From: Spirochaetaceae bacterium
GTDB taxonomy: Bacteria; Spirochaetota; Spirochaetia; Treponematales; Breznakiellaceae
DNA: 5,123 bases
Direction: 5' to 3'
NCBI GenBank assembly: GCA_031269165.1
Contig: JAISZQ010000293.1
Location: 1-5,123 of the forward strand
Shown one piece after another: positions 1-5,010 of the stretch (positions are counted from its first letter, which is position 1; every line of letters starts with the position of its first letter). The notes below the pieces were generated by a model. The model had not been told where the DNA came from, did no database searches, and worked only from the letters and a program-made list of their open reading frames with translations. The position numbers and the translations under genes were made by a program.

Positions 1-911
1 GGCTCCTCGTCGTCATCTTCATCTTGGTCAACGTGCTGAACGCGGCCCTTTCCCCGTGGTATCTTTCCGCCAACACCTTTCTCTCCGCGCCGATGAACTT
101 CCTCGACAAGGCCTTCATCGTCCTCCCGATGATGCTCGTCATCATCCTGGGCAACATCGACATCTCCGTCGGTTCCATCGTCGCGCTCACCTCGGTGCTG
201 ATGGCCGTCATCTACAACGCCGGAATCCCGATGCAGATCGCGCTGGTCGCGGCACTCGTCATCGGCACGGCCCTCGGCGGCGTGAACAGCCTTCTTCTCA
301 TCAAGTTCCGCGAACTCCCCGCGATGATAGTCACCCTCTCAACGATGACCATCTATCGCGGCGCGGCCTACGTGATACTGGAAAACCGCGCGTCGGGCGG
401 CTTCCCCACATGGTACTCGTTTTTAGCCTGGGGCTATGTCGGCCCGATACCGTTTATATTTATCGTGTTCGTCGTGGCAGCGGTCATCTTCGGCCTCCTT
501 TTGCACCGCACCTCGTTTGGTCGGAACATCTACGGCATGGGGAGCAACCTCCTCGCCTGCCGCTATTCCGGCGTCCGTACCGACCGCATCCTCCTCATCG
601 TGGGCCTCCTTACCGGCCTCATGTCGGCGGTCTGCGCGATCTTTCTCACCTCGCGCATGGGCAGCACCCGTCCCAACGTGGCCATGAACTACGAACTCGA
701 CGTTATCGCGATGGTCGTTCTCGGCGGCGTGAGCACCTCAGGCGGTACCGGGCGCATCGCCGGCCCCCTCCTCGCCATCTTCATCATCGGCTTTCTCAAC
801 TACGGCCTCGGCCTCATCAACGTGTCCGCCCAACTGATCCTCATCATCTTAGGTCTCCTCCTCGTGCTGTCCGTGCTGGTGATGAATTTAAAGATAAGGG
901 ATAAAAGATGA
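1..911 (+). CDS. Sugar ABC transporter permease (RbsC/RhaP/RhaQ family), 5'-truncated by window edge
   Basis: Inner-membrane permease of a carbohydrate ABC importer of the ribose/AI-2/rhamnose class (BPD_transp_2 family); it forms the channel with a partner permease and an ATPase. The frame is open from base 3 with no stop, so the gene begins upstream; the TTG at 24 is only an internal codon. The 302 visible residues compare with about 320-340 for the family, so roughly 20-40 N-terminal residues are missing. The protein is almost entirely hydrophobic helices. Visible family marks are GNIDISVGS (visible residues 50-58), the cytoplasmic ATPase-contact loop with FGRNIYGMGSN and the following SGVRTDRI (about 169-195), and MVVLGGVSTSGGTGRIAGP near residues 237-255. 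It ends in a basic tail, KIRDKR. The next gene is a RhaS-type binding protein and rhaM lies further down, so a rhamnose permease (RhaP or RhaQ) is likely, but I cannot tell which. Confidence 0.93.
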   Translation, partial: LLVVIFILVNVLNAALSPWYLSANTFLSAPMNFLDKAFIVLPMMLVIILGNIDISVGSIVALTSVLMAVIYNAGIPMQIALVAALVIGTALGGVNSLLLIKFRELPAMIVTLSTMTIYRGAAYVILENRASGGFPTWYSFLAWGYVGPIPFIFIVFVVAAVIFGLLLHRTSFGRNIYGMGSNLLACRYSGVRTDRILLIVGLLTGLMSAVCAIFLTSRMGSTRPNVAMNYELDVIAMVVLGGVSTSGGTGRIAGPLLAIFIIGFLNYGLGLINVSAQLILIILGLLLVLSVLVMNLKIRDKR

Positions 912-928
912 GGGCGCGCGTTGCGCGA

Positions 929-959
929 ATGGATAATGGAGAATTGAAAATGGATAATG
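929..959 (+). repeat. Short direct repeat of 21-nt period
   Basis: The decamer ATGGATAATG occurs at 929-938 and again at 950-959, separated by GAGAATTGAAA. This A/G-rich low-complexity text directly follows the permease stop, and a small CGCGC-GTT-GCGCG hairpin (915-927) precedes it. Such purine-rich repeats are common intergenic filler in many bacteria; no function is evident. The hairpin lacks a T tract and is not a convincing terminator. Confidence 0.5.
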
Positions 960-1032
960 AGCGAGGTGAGAGATAAGAGTGAAGCGGGGTCGTCATTGCG
1001 CCCCGGCGGCGGTTTTACAGGGGAGGAGACAG

Positions 1033-1045
1033 TTTATCGGATAAA
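1033..1045. promoter_or_regulatory. Operator-like perfect palindrome upstream of the binding-protein gene
   Basis: TTTATC-G-GATAAA is a perfect 6+1+6 inverted repeat about 100 bases before the start codon at 1146. A symmetric site of this kind suits a dimeric repressor or activator, but no regulator gene is in the window and I see no second copy. A convincing -35/-10 pair could not be placed nearby. A chance palindrome is possible. Confidence 0.3.
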
Positions 1046-1052
1046 TCTGGGT

Positions 1053-1085
1053 AATCCGCAATGCCATGTATGGCACAATGTGCGG
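1053..1085 (+). repeat. Shared leader element, copy A (binding-protein leader)
   Basis: This 33-nt segment matches 4324-4356 at 30 of 33 positions. It contains the hairpin TGCCA-TGTA-TGGCA (1062-1075), enclosed by a second stem CCGCA (1056-1060) with TGCGG (1081-1085). Copy B uses a one-base-shifted outer stem, TCCGC with GCGGA, so pairing is kept although bases differ. A weaker hairpin, CGGAT (1038-1042) with ATCCG (1054-1058), competes with the outer stem. The copy ends about 60 bases before the start codon. It may be a regulatory RNA or DNA element, or one member of a dispersed genomic repeat family; the window alone cannot decide. Confidence 0.6.
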
Positions 1086-1103
1086 GCCTTTTGGTAGAGA
1101 GAA

Positions 1104-1121
1104 TTGCCGCGTTTGCGGTAA
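1104..1121 (+). promoter_or_regulatory. Leader hairpin just ahead of the ribosome binding site
   Basis: A 7-bp stem, TTGCCGC (1104-1110) with GCGGTAA (1115-1121, one G-U pair), closes a GTTT loop. An A/T-rich run ending in five T follows, then GGAGG at 1134-1138, seven bases before the ATG at 1146. The bases TTGCGG (1113-1118) can instead pair with CCGCAA (1056-1061) in the upstream shared element, so two mutually exclusive folds can be drawn. This could be an attenuator or a translation-control hairpin; no experiment supports it. Confidence 0.35.
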
Positions 1122-1145
1122 ATATATTTTTATGGAGGATTTAGA

Positions 1146-2162
1146 ATGAAGAGAGTTGTAGCAATTGCGTTGGCGCTCACCGTTGTGTTCGGTGGAGTGC
1201 TGTTCGCGGGTGGCAGGTCGGCGGAAAGCGGCAAGGTGCACGCCTTTGTGTTCAAGAGTACGGGGAATCCCTACGGCGAACGGCAAATGAGCGGGTTTGA
1301 AACCGGCATCAAGGAACAGGGCGGGACAGTGATACTGCGCGCCCCCGACCTTCCCACGGCGGAAGCCCAGATTCAGATGGTCGACCAGCTTATCGCGCAG
1401 AAAGTCGCCTCGCTCTGTATTGTGGGGAACGACTTTGATGCGCTTCAGCCGGTTCTGACCAAGGCGAAAGACGCGGGGATAAAGGTCTATTCGCTGGATT
1501 CGTCGGTCAACCCGGCAAGCCGGCTCACCCACGTGAATCAGGCCGACTCGGAAAAGATCGGCCAGACCCTTGTCGAAGCGGCGTTTGATCAGGCGGGCGG
1601 ATCGGGAGAAATTGCCATCCTTTCGGCGACCAGTCAGGCGTCAAACCAGAATCTCTGGATTGATTACATGCAGAAGGAACTGGCCAAGCCAAAGTATTCC
1701 AGTCTCAATCTGGTCAAGATTGCCTACGGGGATGACCTCCGTGACAAATCGGTGTCCGAGACGGAGAGCTTGCTGTTGAGTTACCCGAACCTCAAGGTCA
1801 TCATCGCGCCGACCACGGTCGGTATCGCGGCGGCGGCCAAAGTAATCACCGACCGGGGGCTTATCGGTAAGGTCAAGATCACCGGCTTGGGACTTCCCTC
1901 GGAGATGGCCGAGTACATCACGAACGGCTCCTGCCCGTACATGTACTTGTGGAACCCGATTGACGTAGGCTATCTCGGCTCGTATGTTGCGACCGGGCTT
2001 ACGACCGGCAAGATCACCGGTAAAGAGGGCGAAAAGTTCACTGCGGGACGGCTTGGCGAATACACCATCACCAAAGCGCCCGACGGTGGCACCGAGGTAC
2101 TTCTCGGCCCGCCATTCAAGTTCGAGCCGTCCAACATCAACGACTGGAAGAGCGTGTATTAG
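1146..2162 (+). CDS. rhaS: RhaS-type periplasmic sugar-binding protein of an ABC importer
   Basis: Periplasmic solute receptor that captures the sugar and delivers it to the permease encoded upstream. The 338-residue protein is of normal length. It starts with a signal peptide (MKR, then a hydrophobic core, cleavage probably after LFA at residue 21). There is no lipobox cysteine, so it is predicted to be free in the periplasm. The rest is a type I periplasmic-binding (Peripl_BP_4) fold. Segments I recognise from rhamnose-binding RhaS proteins are the PTAEAQIQMVDQLIAQ region (70-85), YSLDSS (115-120), the region around ILSATSQASNQNLW (158-171), YGDDLRDKS (194-202), IIAPTTVGIAAAA (219-231), TGLGLPSEMA (246-255) and LWNPIDVGY (268-276). 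The start has GGAGG seven bases upstream. The name follows rhizobial rhaS and is unrelated to the E. coli AraC-type regulator RhaS. Autoinducer-2 binding proteins (LsrB) are close relatives, so substrate specificity is inferred. Confidence 0.92.
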   Translation: MKRVVAIALALTVVFGGVLFAGGRSAESGKVHAFVFKSTGNPYGERQMSGFETGIKEQGGTVILRAPDLPTAEAQIQMVDQLIAQKVASLCIVGNDFDALQPVLTKAKDAGIKVYSLDSSVNPASRLTHVNQADSEKIGQTLVEAAFDQAGGSGEIAILSATSQASNQNLWIDYMQKELAKPKYSSLNLVKIAYGDDLRDKSVSETESLLLSYPNLKVIIAPTTVGIAAAAKVITDRGLIGKVKITGLGLPSEMAEYITNGSCPYMYLWNPIDVGYLGSYVATGLTTGKITGKEGEKFTAGRLGEYTITKAPDGGTEVLLGPPFKFEPSNINDWKSVY

Positions 2163-2170
2163 GCCAAAAC

Positions 2171-2244
2171 GGGAAACACTGATGAACCCGCCTGTCGCGG
2201 GCAATAGTCCGGCGCAGTGTGAAACGATTTAATCGGTGTTTCCC
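2171..2244 (+). repeat. Long inverted repeat downstream of the binding-protein gene
   Basis: GGGAAACAC (2171-2179) and GTGTTTCCC (2236-2244) are perfect inverted repeats, extendable inward by a T-G and a G-C pair to 11 bp. Inside sit CCCGC-CTGTC-GCGGG (2187-2201) and the palindrome CGATT-T-AATCG (2225-2235). The structure starts eight bases after the stop codon. No run of T follows, so it is not a classical intrinsic terminator. A likely role is protection of the 3' end of the abundant binding-protein transcript, as often seen after such genes; that role is inference. Confidence 0.5.
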
Positions 2245-2298
2245 TCATTGGTTTGGTTACGCTTCGCTCTTTCACCGGAAGGATTGGCGTATAGAGGG

Positions 2299-2353
2299 AA
2301 TTCCCGGTGTCTCGTATGGTGTTGTCAACATACCTCTTGACAAACCGGGAATT
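2299..2353. promoter_or_regulatory. 10-bp inverted repeat straddling a promoter
   Basis: AATTCCCGGT (2299-2308) and ACCGGGAATT (2344-2353) are perfect inverted copies whose centres are 45 bp apart. The right arm falls between the -35 and -10 boxes of the promoter at 2337-2364. A further palindrome, TGTTG-T-CAACA (2320-2330), lies between the arms. The placement suits an operator pair, with bound protein blocking RNA polymerase, or the arms of a cruciform. The left arm is also part of GGGAATTCCC (2296-2305), a palindrome in its own right. Confidence 0.45.
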
Positions 2354-2364
2354 GTAAGTATACT
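2337..2364 (+). promoter_or_regulatory. Sigma-70-type promoter for the small protein and downstream genes
   Basis: TTGACA (2337-2342), a perfect -35 box, is followed after 16 bases by TATACT (2359-2364), a five-of-six match to the -10 consensus. Transcription would begin near 2371, about 60 bases before the start codon at 2434. This is the best promoter match I found in the window. It implies that the small protein, and perhaps the isomerase and rhaM, form a unit separable from the transporter genes. Confidence 0.6.
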
Positions 2365-2433
2365 TTATATACGATTTTTTTGGGGATATGTTCATCAGCG
2401 TATCCTTATATATTTATTACAGGAGGCTCGGCT

Positions 2434-2634
2434 ATGGATGCGCAACTTATTATCGCAATCGGCACACTGGCGGTGAGCGCGGGAATTGCATGGGGTATTG
2501 CAACCAACAAACTTAAAGCGCTCGAAATCCGGCTCGCTATAGTCGAAAGCGAACACAAAACAGATCATGATCTGCTCATCGAAATAAAGACCAAGCTGGA
2601 TATGCTTATCCAGCGCACCAATTTCCACGCATAA
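2434..2634 (+). CDS. Small bitopic membrane protein with coiled-coil tail, function unknown
   Basis: A 66-residue protein I cannot assign to a family. The ATG at 2434 is chosen because AGGAGG (2421-2426) lies seven bases upstream; the frame is open further up to a TTG at 2380, but that has no ribosome binding site. Residues 4-22 form one hydrophobic helix (QLIIAIGTLAVSAGIAW and on). Residues 27-58 follow a heptad pattern (L27, L30, L34, V37, H41, D44, L48, I51, L55, L58), so a coiled coil is likely, with a polar break at 41-44. Small phage proteins near holin and Rz-type genes share this plan, so a phage origin is possible but unproven. It lies between the binding protein and the isomerase, behind its own promoter. 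A membrane partner of the transporter is another possibility. The reading frame itself is well supported; the function is not. Confidence 0.75.
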   Translation: MDAQLIIAIGTLAVSAGIAWGIATNKLKALEIRLAIVESEHKTDHDLLIEIKTKLDMLIQRTNFHA

Positions 2635-2647
2635 CCGCCGCGAAGGT
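2635..2647 (+). repeat. 13-nt direct repeat placed right after a stop codon (copy 1)
   Basis: CCGCCGCGAAGGT directly abuts the stop codon of the small-protein gene, and the identical 13 bases recur at 4205-4217, 18 bases after the isomerase stop. The shared position downstream of stops suggests a small dispersed repeat, although GC-rich words of this length can arise by chance. Confidence 0.35.
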
Positions 2648-2655
2648 CCCGGCGA

Positions 2656-2711
2656 CCCCGGCAGAGGAGCGATTTTTCGGCGCAAGCGGATTTCGGAATT
2701 TTTTGCCGGGG
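2656..2711. repeat. 8-bp inverted repeat ahead of the isomerase gene
   Basis: CCCCGGCA (2656-2663) and TGCCGGGG (2704-2711) are perfect inverted copies around 40 bases that include two T runs. The right arm ends 26 bases before the isomerase start. It might be a leader hairpin, or read on the minus strand a GC stem followed by A-rich sequence; it does not form a textbook terminator for the + strand. Confidence 0.4.
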
Positions 2712-2737
2712 ACAGGGTGATGTAAAAGGAACATTTT

Positions 2738-4186
2738 ATGGAACATAACGGAACAAAAACAAGTGATAAAACGGTCAGGGTCGGTCTCTTTGGCGTGGGG
2801 CTTGACACCTATTGGGGACAGTTCGAAGGGCTGAAAGACCGGCTTCTGGGGTATCATGCGCGGATCGCGGAGAGAATAGCCGCGTTTGGCGTGGATATCG
2901 TCGATGCGGGGCTGGTGGATAACCCTGATGCGGCACGGCGGGCAGCGGACTTGTTTCAGGAACGCGGGATTACGCTGGTTTTTCTCTCCGTTTCGACCTA
3001 CGCGCTTTCCCATACCGCGCTTCCCGCGGTTCAGGGCGTGGGGGCCCCGGTTATCATACTGAATCTTCAGCCGGATCCGGCTATCGACTACGAGACGTTT
3101 AACGCGCTGGGCGACCGGGGGCGCATGACGGGGGAATGGCTTGCCTATTGTCAGGCGTGTTCCGTGCCGGAGATTGCCTCGGTCTTTAACAACGCGGGTA
3201 TTCCTTACGACATTATTACCGGCTGGCTTGGGGACGAAGCGTCGTGGGAGGAGATCGGGGACTGGTGCGACGGTGCGCGGGTTTCGGCGGCGGTGCGCGA
3301 GACGCGGATTGGGATACTGGGGCATTACTACTGCGGAATGCTGGATGTGTATACGGATGTGACCCGGCTGGCCGCTGTTTTCGGGTGCCATTTTGAGATT
3401 CTGGAAATGGACGAGTTGAAAGTGATTCGGGATTCGGCAAATGCAACGGACATTGCGGAACAGCGGCGGCATTTCGAGCGTGCGTTTGACGTTTCGCCTG
3501 AATGTGACGTGTTCGAACTTGACCGCGCCGCCCATACTTCTTTCGCGCTTGAGAGGCTTGTGGAGAAAAACCGGCTTGGGGCGTTGGCGTATTACTACGA
3601 GGGGAGTCCGGGGAGCGATCACGAGAATATCGTTACTTCGGTGATCGCGGGAAACACGTTGCTTACCGCGTCCGGGGTGCCGGTTGCCGGGGAATGCGAG
3701 GTCAAAAACGTTCTTGCCATGAAGATTATGGATTGTTTCGGTTCAGGCGGTTCTTTTTCCGAGTTGTACGCGATGGACTTTAACGATGACGTGGCGTTTT
3801 GGGGGCATGACGGGCCGGCGCACCTTGCGATTGCCGAGGGCAGGGCGGCGTTGGTGCCGCTTCCGGTGTATCACGGCAAGCCCGGCAAGGGGCTTTCTAT
3901 TCAGATGAGCGTCAAGCACGGGCCGGTTACGTTTCTCTCGGTGGTTCAGGGGGCCGGTGGGTCAACGTTCCTGCTCTGTGCCGAGGGCGAATCGGTTCCC
4001 GGTCCGGTTCTGCACATCGGCAATACGAACAGCCGATACCGTTTTTCCATCCCCGCCCGCGATTTTGTCAACCGGTGGTCAAAGGCCGGTCCGGCTCATC
4101 ATTGCGCCATCGGCTTAGGACATATCGCCGGAAGAATAGAAAAACTGGCCCGGCTTCTGGGGATAGAATGCCGGAAGATATGCTAA
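2738..4186 (+). CDS. Sugar isomerase of the L-arabinose/L-fucose isomerase superfamily
   Basis: Cytoplasmic, metal-dependent aldose-ketose isomerase, 482 residues, against about 500 for L-arabinose isomerase AraA. By eye the AraA catalytic and metal-binding set is kept in order and spacing: E319 in GECEVK (AraA GEGDWK, E306), E342 in GGSFSELY (E333), H357 in WGHDG (H350) and H454/H455 in GPAHHC (AraA GGAHHT, H450). Identity to classical AraA is otherwise low, and the usual region between E333 and H350 differs (AMDFNDD), so this is a divergent paralogue. The N-terminal part (about 13-180) fits the Rossmann-like domain with VRVGLFGVGLDTYW; GILGHYYCGMLDVYTD (192-207) begins the central domain. 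The ATG has AAGGA (2726-2730) seven bases upstream. Beside rhaM and a RhaS-type receptor it probably acts on L-rhamnose or another deoxy or pentose sugar. The family is firm, the substrate is not. Confidence 0.88.
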   Translation: MEHNGTKTSDKTVRVGLFGVGLDTYWGQFEGLKDRLLGYHARIAERIAAFGVDIVDAGLVDNPDAARRAADLFQERGITLVFLSVSTYALSHTALPAVQGVGAPVIILNLQPDPAIDYETFNALGDRGRMTGEWLAYCQACSVPEIASVFNNAGIPYDIITGWLGDEASWEEIGDWCDGARVSAAVRETRIGILGHYYCGMLDVYTDVTRLAAVFGCHFEILEMDELKVIRDSANATDIAEQRRHFERAFDVSPECDVFELDRAAHTSFALERLVEKNRLGALAYYYEGSPGSDHENIVTSVIAGNTLLTASGVPVAGECEVKNVLAMKIMDCFGSGGSFSELYAMDFNDDVAFWGHDGPAHLAIAEGRAALVPLPVYHGKPGKGLSIQMSVKHGPVTFLSVVQGAGGSTFLLCAEGESVPGPVLHIGNTNSRYRFSIPARDFVNRWSKAGPAHHCAIGLGHIAGRIEKLARLLGIECRKIC

Positions 4187-4204
4187 CCCGTCGTGCGAAC
4201 CAAG

Positions 4205-4217
4205 CCGCCGCGAAGGT
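4205..4217 (+). repeat. 13-nt direct repeat after a stop codon (copy 2)
   Basis: This is the second copy of CCGCCGCGAAGGT, identical to 2635-2647, and lies 18 bases after the isomerase stop. A small hairpin GTGGT-AA-ACCAC (4239-4250) follows it, just before the larger inverted-repeat element at 4253. No function is evident. Confidence 0.35.
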
Positions 4218-4252
4218 GGAAACGGGGGCGTTACGGGGGTGGTAAACCACTG

Positions 4253-4377
4253 TCAACAACTTAAGCAAAAAGAAAAGAAAGGTCCGCGGATTAACACGGA
4301 TTGAGCGGGGTATAATCCGTGAAAATCCGCATTGCCATGTATGGCACAATCCGCGGACAAAATTCTTAAGTTGTTGA
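4253..4377. repeat. 125-bp palindromic element with 13-bp terminal inverted repeats and nested stems
   Basis: The ends TCAACAACTTAAG (4253-4265) and CTTAAGTTGTTGA (4365-4377) are perfect inverted copies. Inside, GTCCGCGGATT (4282-4292) pairs perfectly with AATCCGCGGAC (4348-4358), CACGGATT (4295-4302) with AATCCGTG (4314-4321), and TGCCA with TGGCA (4333-4346). Together these draw a three-way junction on a long stem. GCGGATT (4286-4292) can instead pair with AATCCGC (4324-4330), giving an alternative 7+8 bp hairpin. The element encodes no protein and I saw no clear target-site duplication. It could be a miniature inverted-repeat element, a structured leader of rhaM (40 bases downstream), or both. 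Confidence 0.65.
4324..4356 (+). repeat. Shared leader element, copy B (rhaM leader)
   Basis: It matches 1053-1085 at 30 of 33 positions; the differences are at 4332, 4351 and 4352. The hairpin TGCCA-TGTA-TGGCA (4333-4346) is identical in both copies. The outer stem here is TCCGC (4326-4330) with GCGGA (4353-4357). It ends about 60 bases before the rhaM start, nearly the same distance as copy A from the binding-protein start. Confidence 0.6.
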
Positions 4378-4417
4378 TAATGGGAGGCTTCCCCCCAACT
4401 GAATATAAGGAGAAAAT

Positions 4418-4732
4418 ATGACAAGACATTCGTTTGCGATGCGGCTCAAGGCGGGTTGCGAAGCGGAGTACAAAAAGCGCCATGACGAGATATGGCCCGA
4501 CCTCAAGGCGGAACTCCGCAAGGCGGGGATTTCCGATTATTCGATCTACCTGGACCGCAAGACCAACACGCTCTTCGCGTTTCAATACCGGGCGGACGAT
4601 GCCACGGACGGCGAACTGCCGCGCAAGGAGATCGTGCAAAAGTGGTGGCACATGATGAAAGATTTGATGGACACCAATCCCGACGAATCGCCTGTGAGCG
4701 ACGACCTCGCAGAGATGTTTCACATGGACTAA
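4418..4732 (+). CDS. rhaM: L-rhamnose mutarotase RhaM
   Basis: Cytoplasmic enzyme that interconverts the alpha and beta anomers of L-rhamnose, supplying the form used by the isomerase. At 104 residues it has exactly the length of E. coli RhaM and aligns without gaps by eye. Y18, the catalytic H22 in KKRHDEIWP, Y41 in DYSIYLD, the tryptophan pair W76-W77 and the NPDESPVS segment (87-94) are all present. The fold is a dimeric ferredoxin-like (Dabb) barrel. The ATG has AAGGAG (4407-4412) five bases upstream, and a G/C hairpin, TGGGAGG-CTT-CCCCCCA (4381-4397, one mismatch), sits just before the ribosome binding site. The 231-base gap from the isomerase holds the 125-bp inverted-repeat element, so expression may be tuned separately. 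The rhizobial homologue is called RhaU. Identification is firm; it also gives the best clue to the substrate of the whole locus. Confidence 0.96.
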   Translation: MTRHSFAMRLKAGCEAEYKKRHDEIWPDLKAELRKAGISDYSIYLDRKTNTLFAFQYRADDATDGELPRKEIVQKWWHMMKDLMDTNPDESPVSDDLAEMFHMD

Positions 4733-4778
4733 GATGGATTAAAAACGGGAGGCTCGAACCCCGGATTGCATCCCCCGA

Positions 4779-4940
4779 TTGCGCCAAATCTACCGCGCAC
4801 TCCGCGAAATAAAAGGACGCTTTGACTTCGAAATGCGCGGCCTCAAAATCGAAGAGTGCGCGTTCTCGTTCTCCATTAAGCCCGTCGATGACTTCGAACC
4901 GCCCAAGATTACGCGGTGGTTGATGACCCCTGTTCATTAA
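4779..4940 (+). pseudogene. Coding-like stretch without a clear start: probable gene remnant
   Basis: The frame is open from 4743 to the TAA at 4938-4940 and has coding-like composition, with many C- or G-ending codons. From the TTG at 4779 it would give 53 residues, including RGLKIEECAFSFSIKP and then VDDFEPPKITRWL. No ribosome binding site precedes that TTG or the internal ATG at 4833. I do not recognise the protein. It is most likely the tail of a decayed or deleted gene, less likely a small functional protein. Confidence 0.3.
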
Positions 4941-5010
4941 ACAAACGTTTTCCGCGCGCTTCAATTTTCGGACGGGTAGGACGGGATGGGTCCGGGGGAA
5001 AATCCGGCTA
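4941..5010. other. Non-coding interval, nothing recognised
   Basis: I see no open frame with a start signal and no strong terminator here. Two CCGG words at 4992-4995 and 5003-5006 could form a 4-bp hairpin around GGGGAAAAT-type sequence, but it has no T tract on the + strand. No other structure stands out. Confidence 0.4.

Noticed and set aside
24..26. TTG as the start of the permease
   Set aside because: The frame is open to the window edge with hydrophobic residues upstream and there is no ribosome binding site, so the gene starts outside.
56..904. 282-codon open frame overlapping the permease in another + frame
   Set aside because: The translation is Arg/His/Pro-rich with no fold signature, whereas the other frame gives a textbook permease.
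1071..1086. Sigma-54 promoter suggested by TGGCAC in the shared element
   Set aside because: The GG to GC distance is 8 bases instead of the required 10, and copy B does not keep a TTGC-like -12 box.
1641..2204. Minus-strand open frame opposite the binding-protein gene
   Set aside because: It is antisense to conserved RhaS segments and has no ribosome binding site or recognisable motif.
2380..2433. Upstream TTG extension of the small membrane protein
   Set aside because: The extension overlaps the leader, has no ribosome binding site, and would add a non-conserved-looking segment in front of an ATG that has a perfect AGGAGG.
2606..3622. 338-codon open frame on the minus strand
   Set aside because: It lies almost wholly opposite the isomerase gene, is rich in Arg, Pro and His, and matches no family; it is a by-product of GC-rich codon use.
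4282..4358. CRISPR-like repeats, because CGGATT and AATCCG words recur
   Set aside because: The words are inverted partners in stems, with no regular spacer length or direct repeat array.
4253..4723. Minus-strand open frame opposite rhaM and its leader
   Set aside because: It runs through the inverted-repeat element and opposes an unmistakable RhaM, so it is a shadow.
4746..4763. Intrinsic terminator after rhaM (CGGG...CCCG hairpin)
   Set aside because: The stem has only four base pairs and no T run follows.
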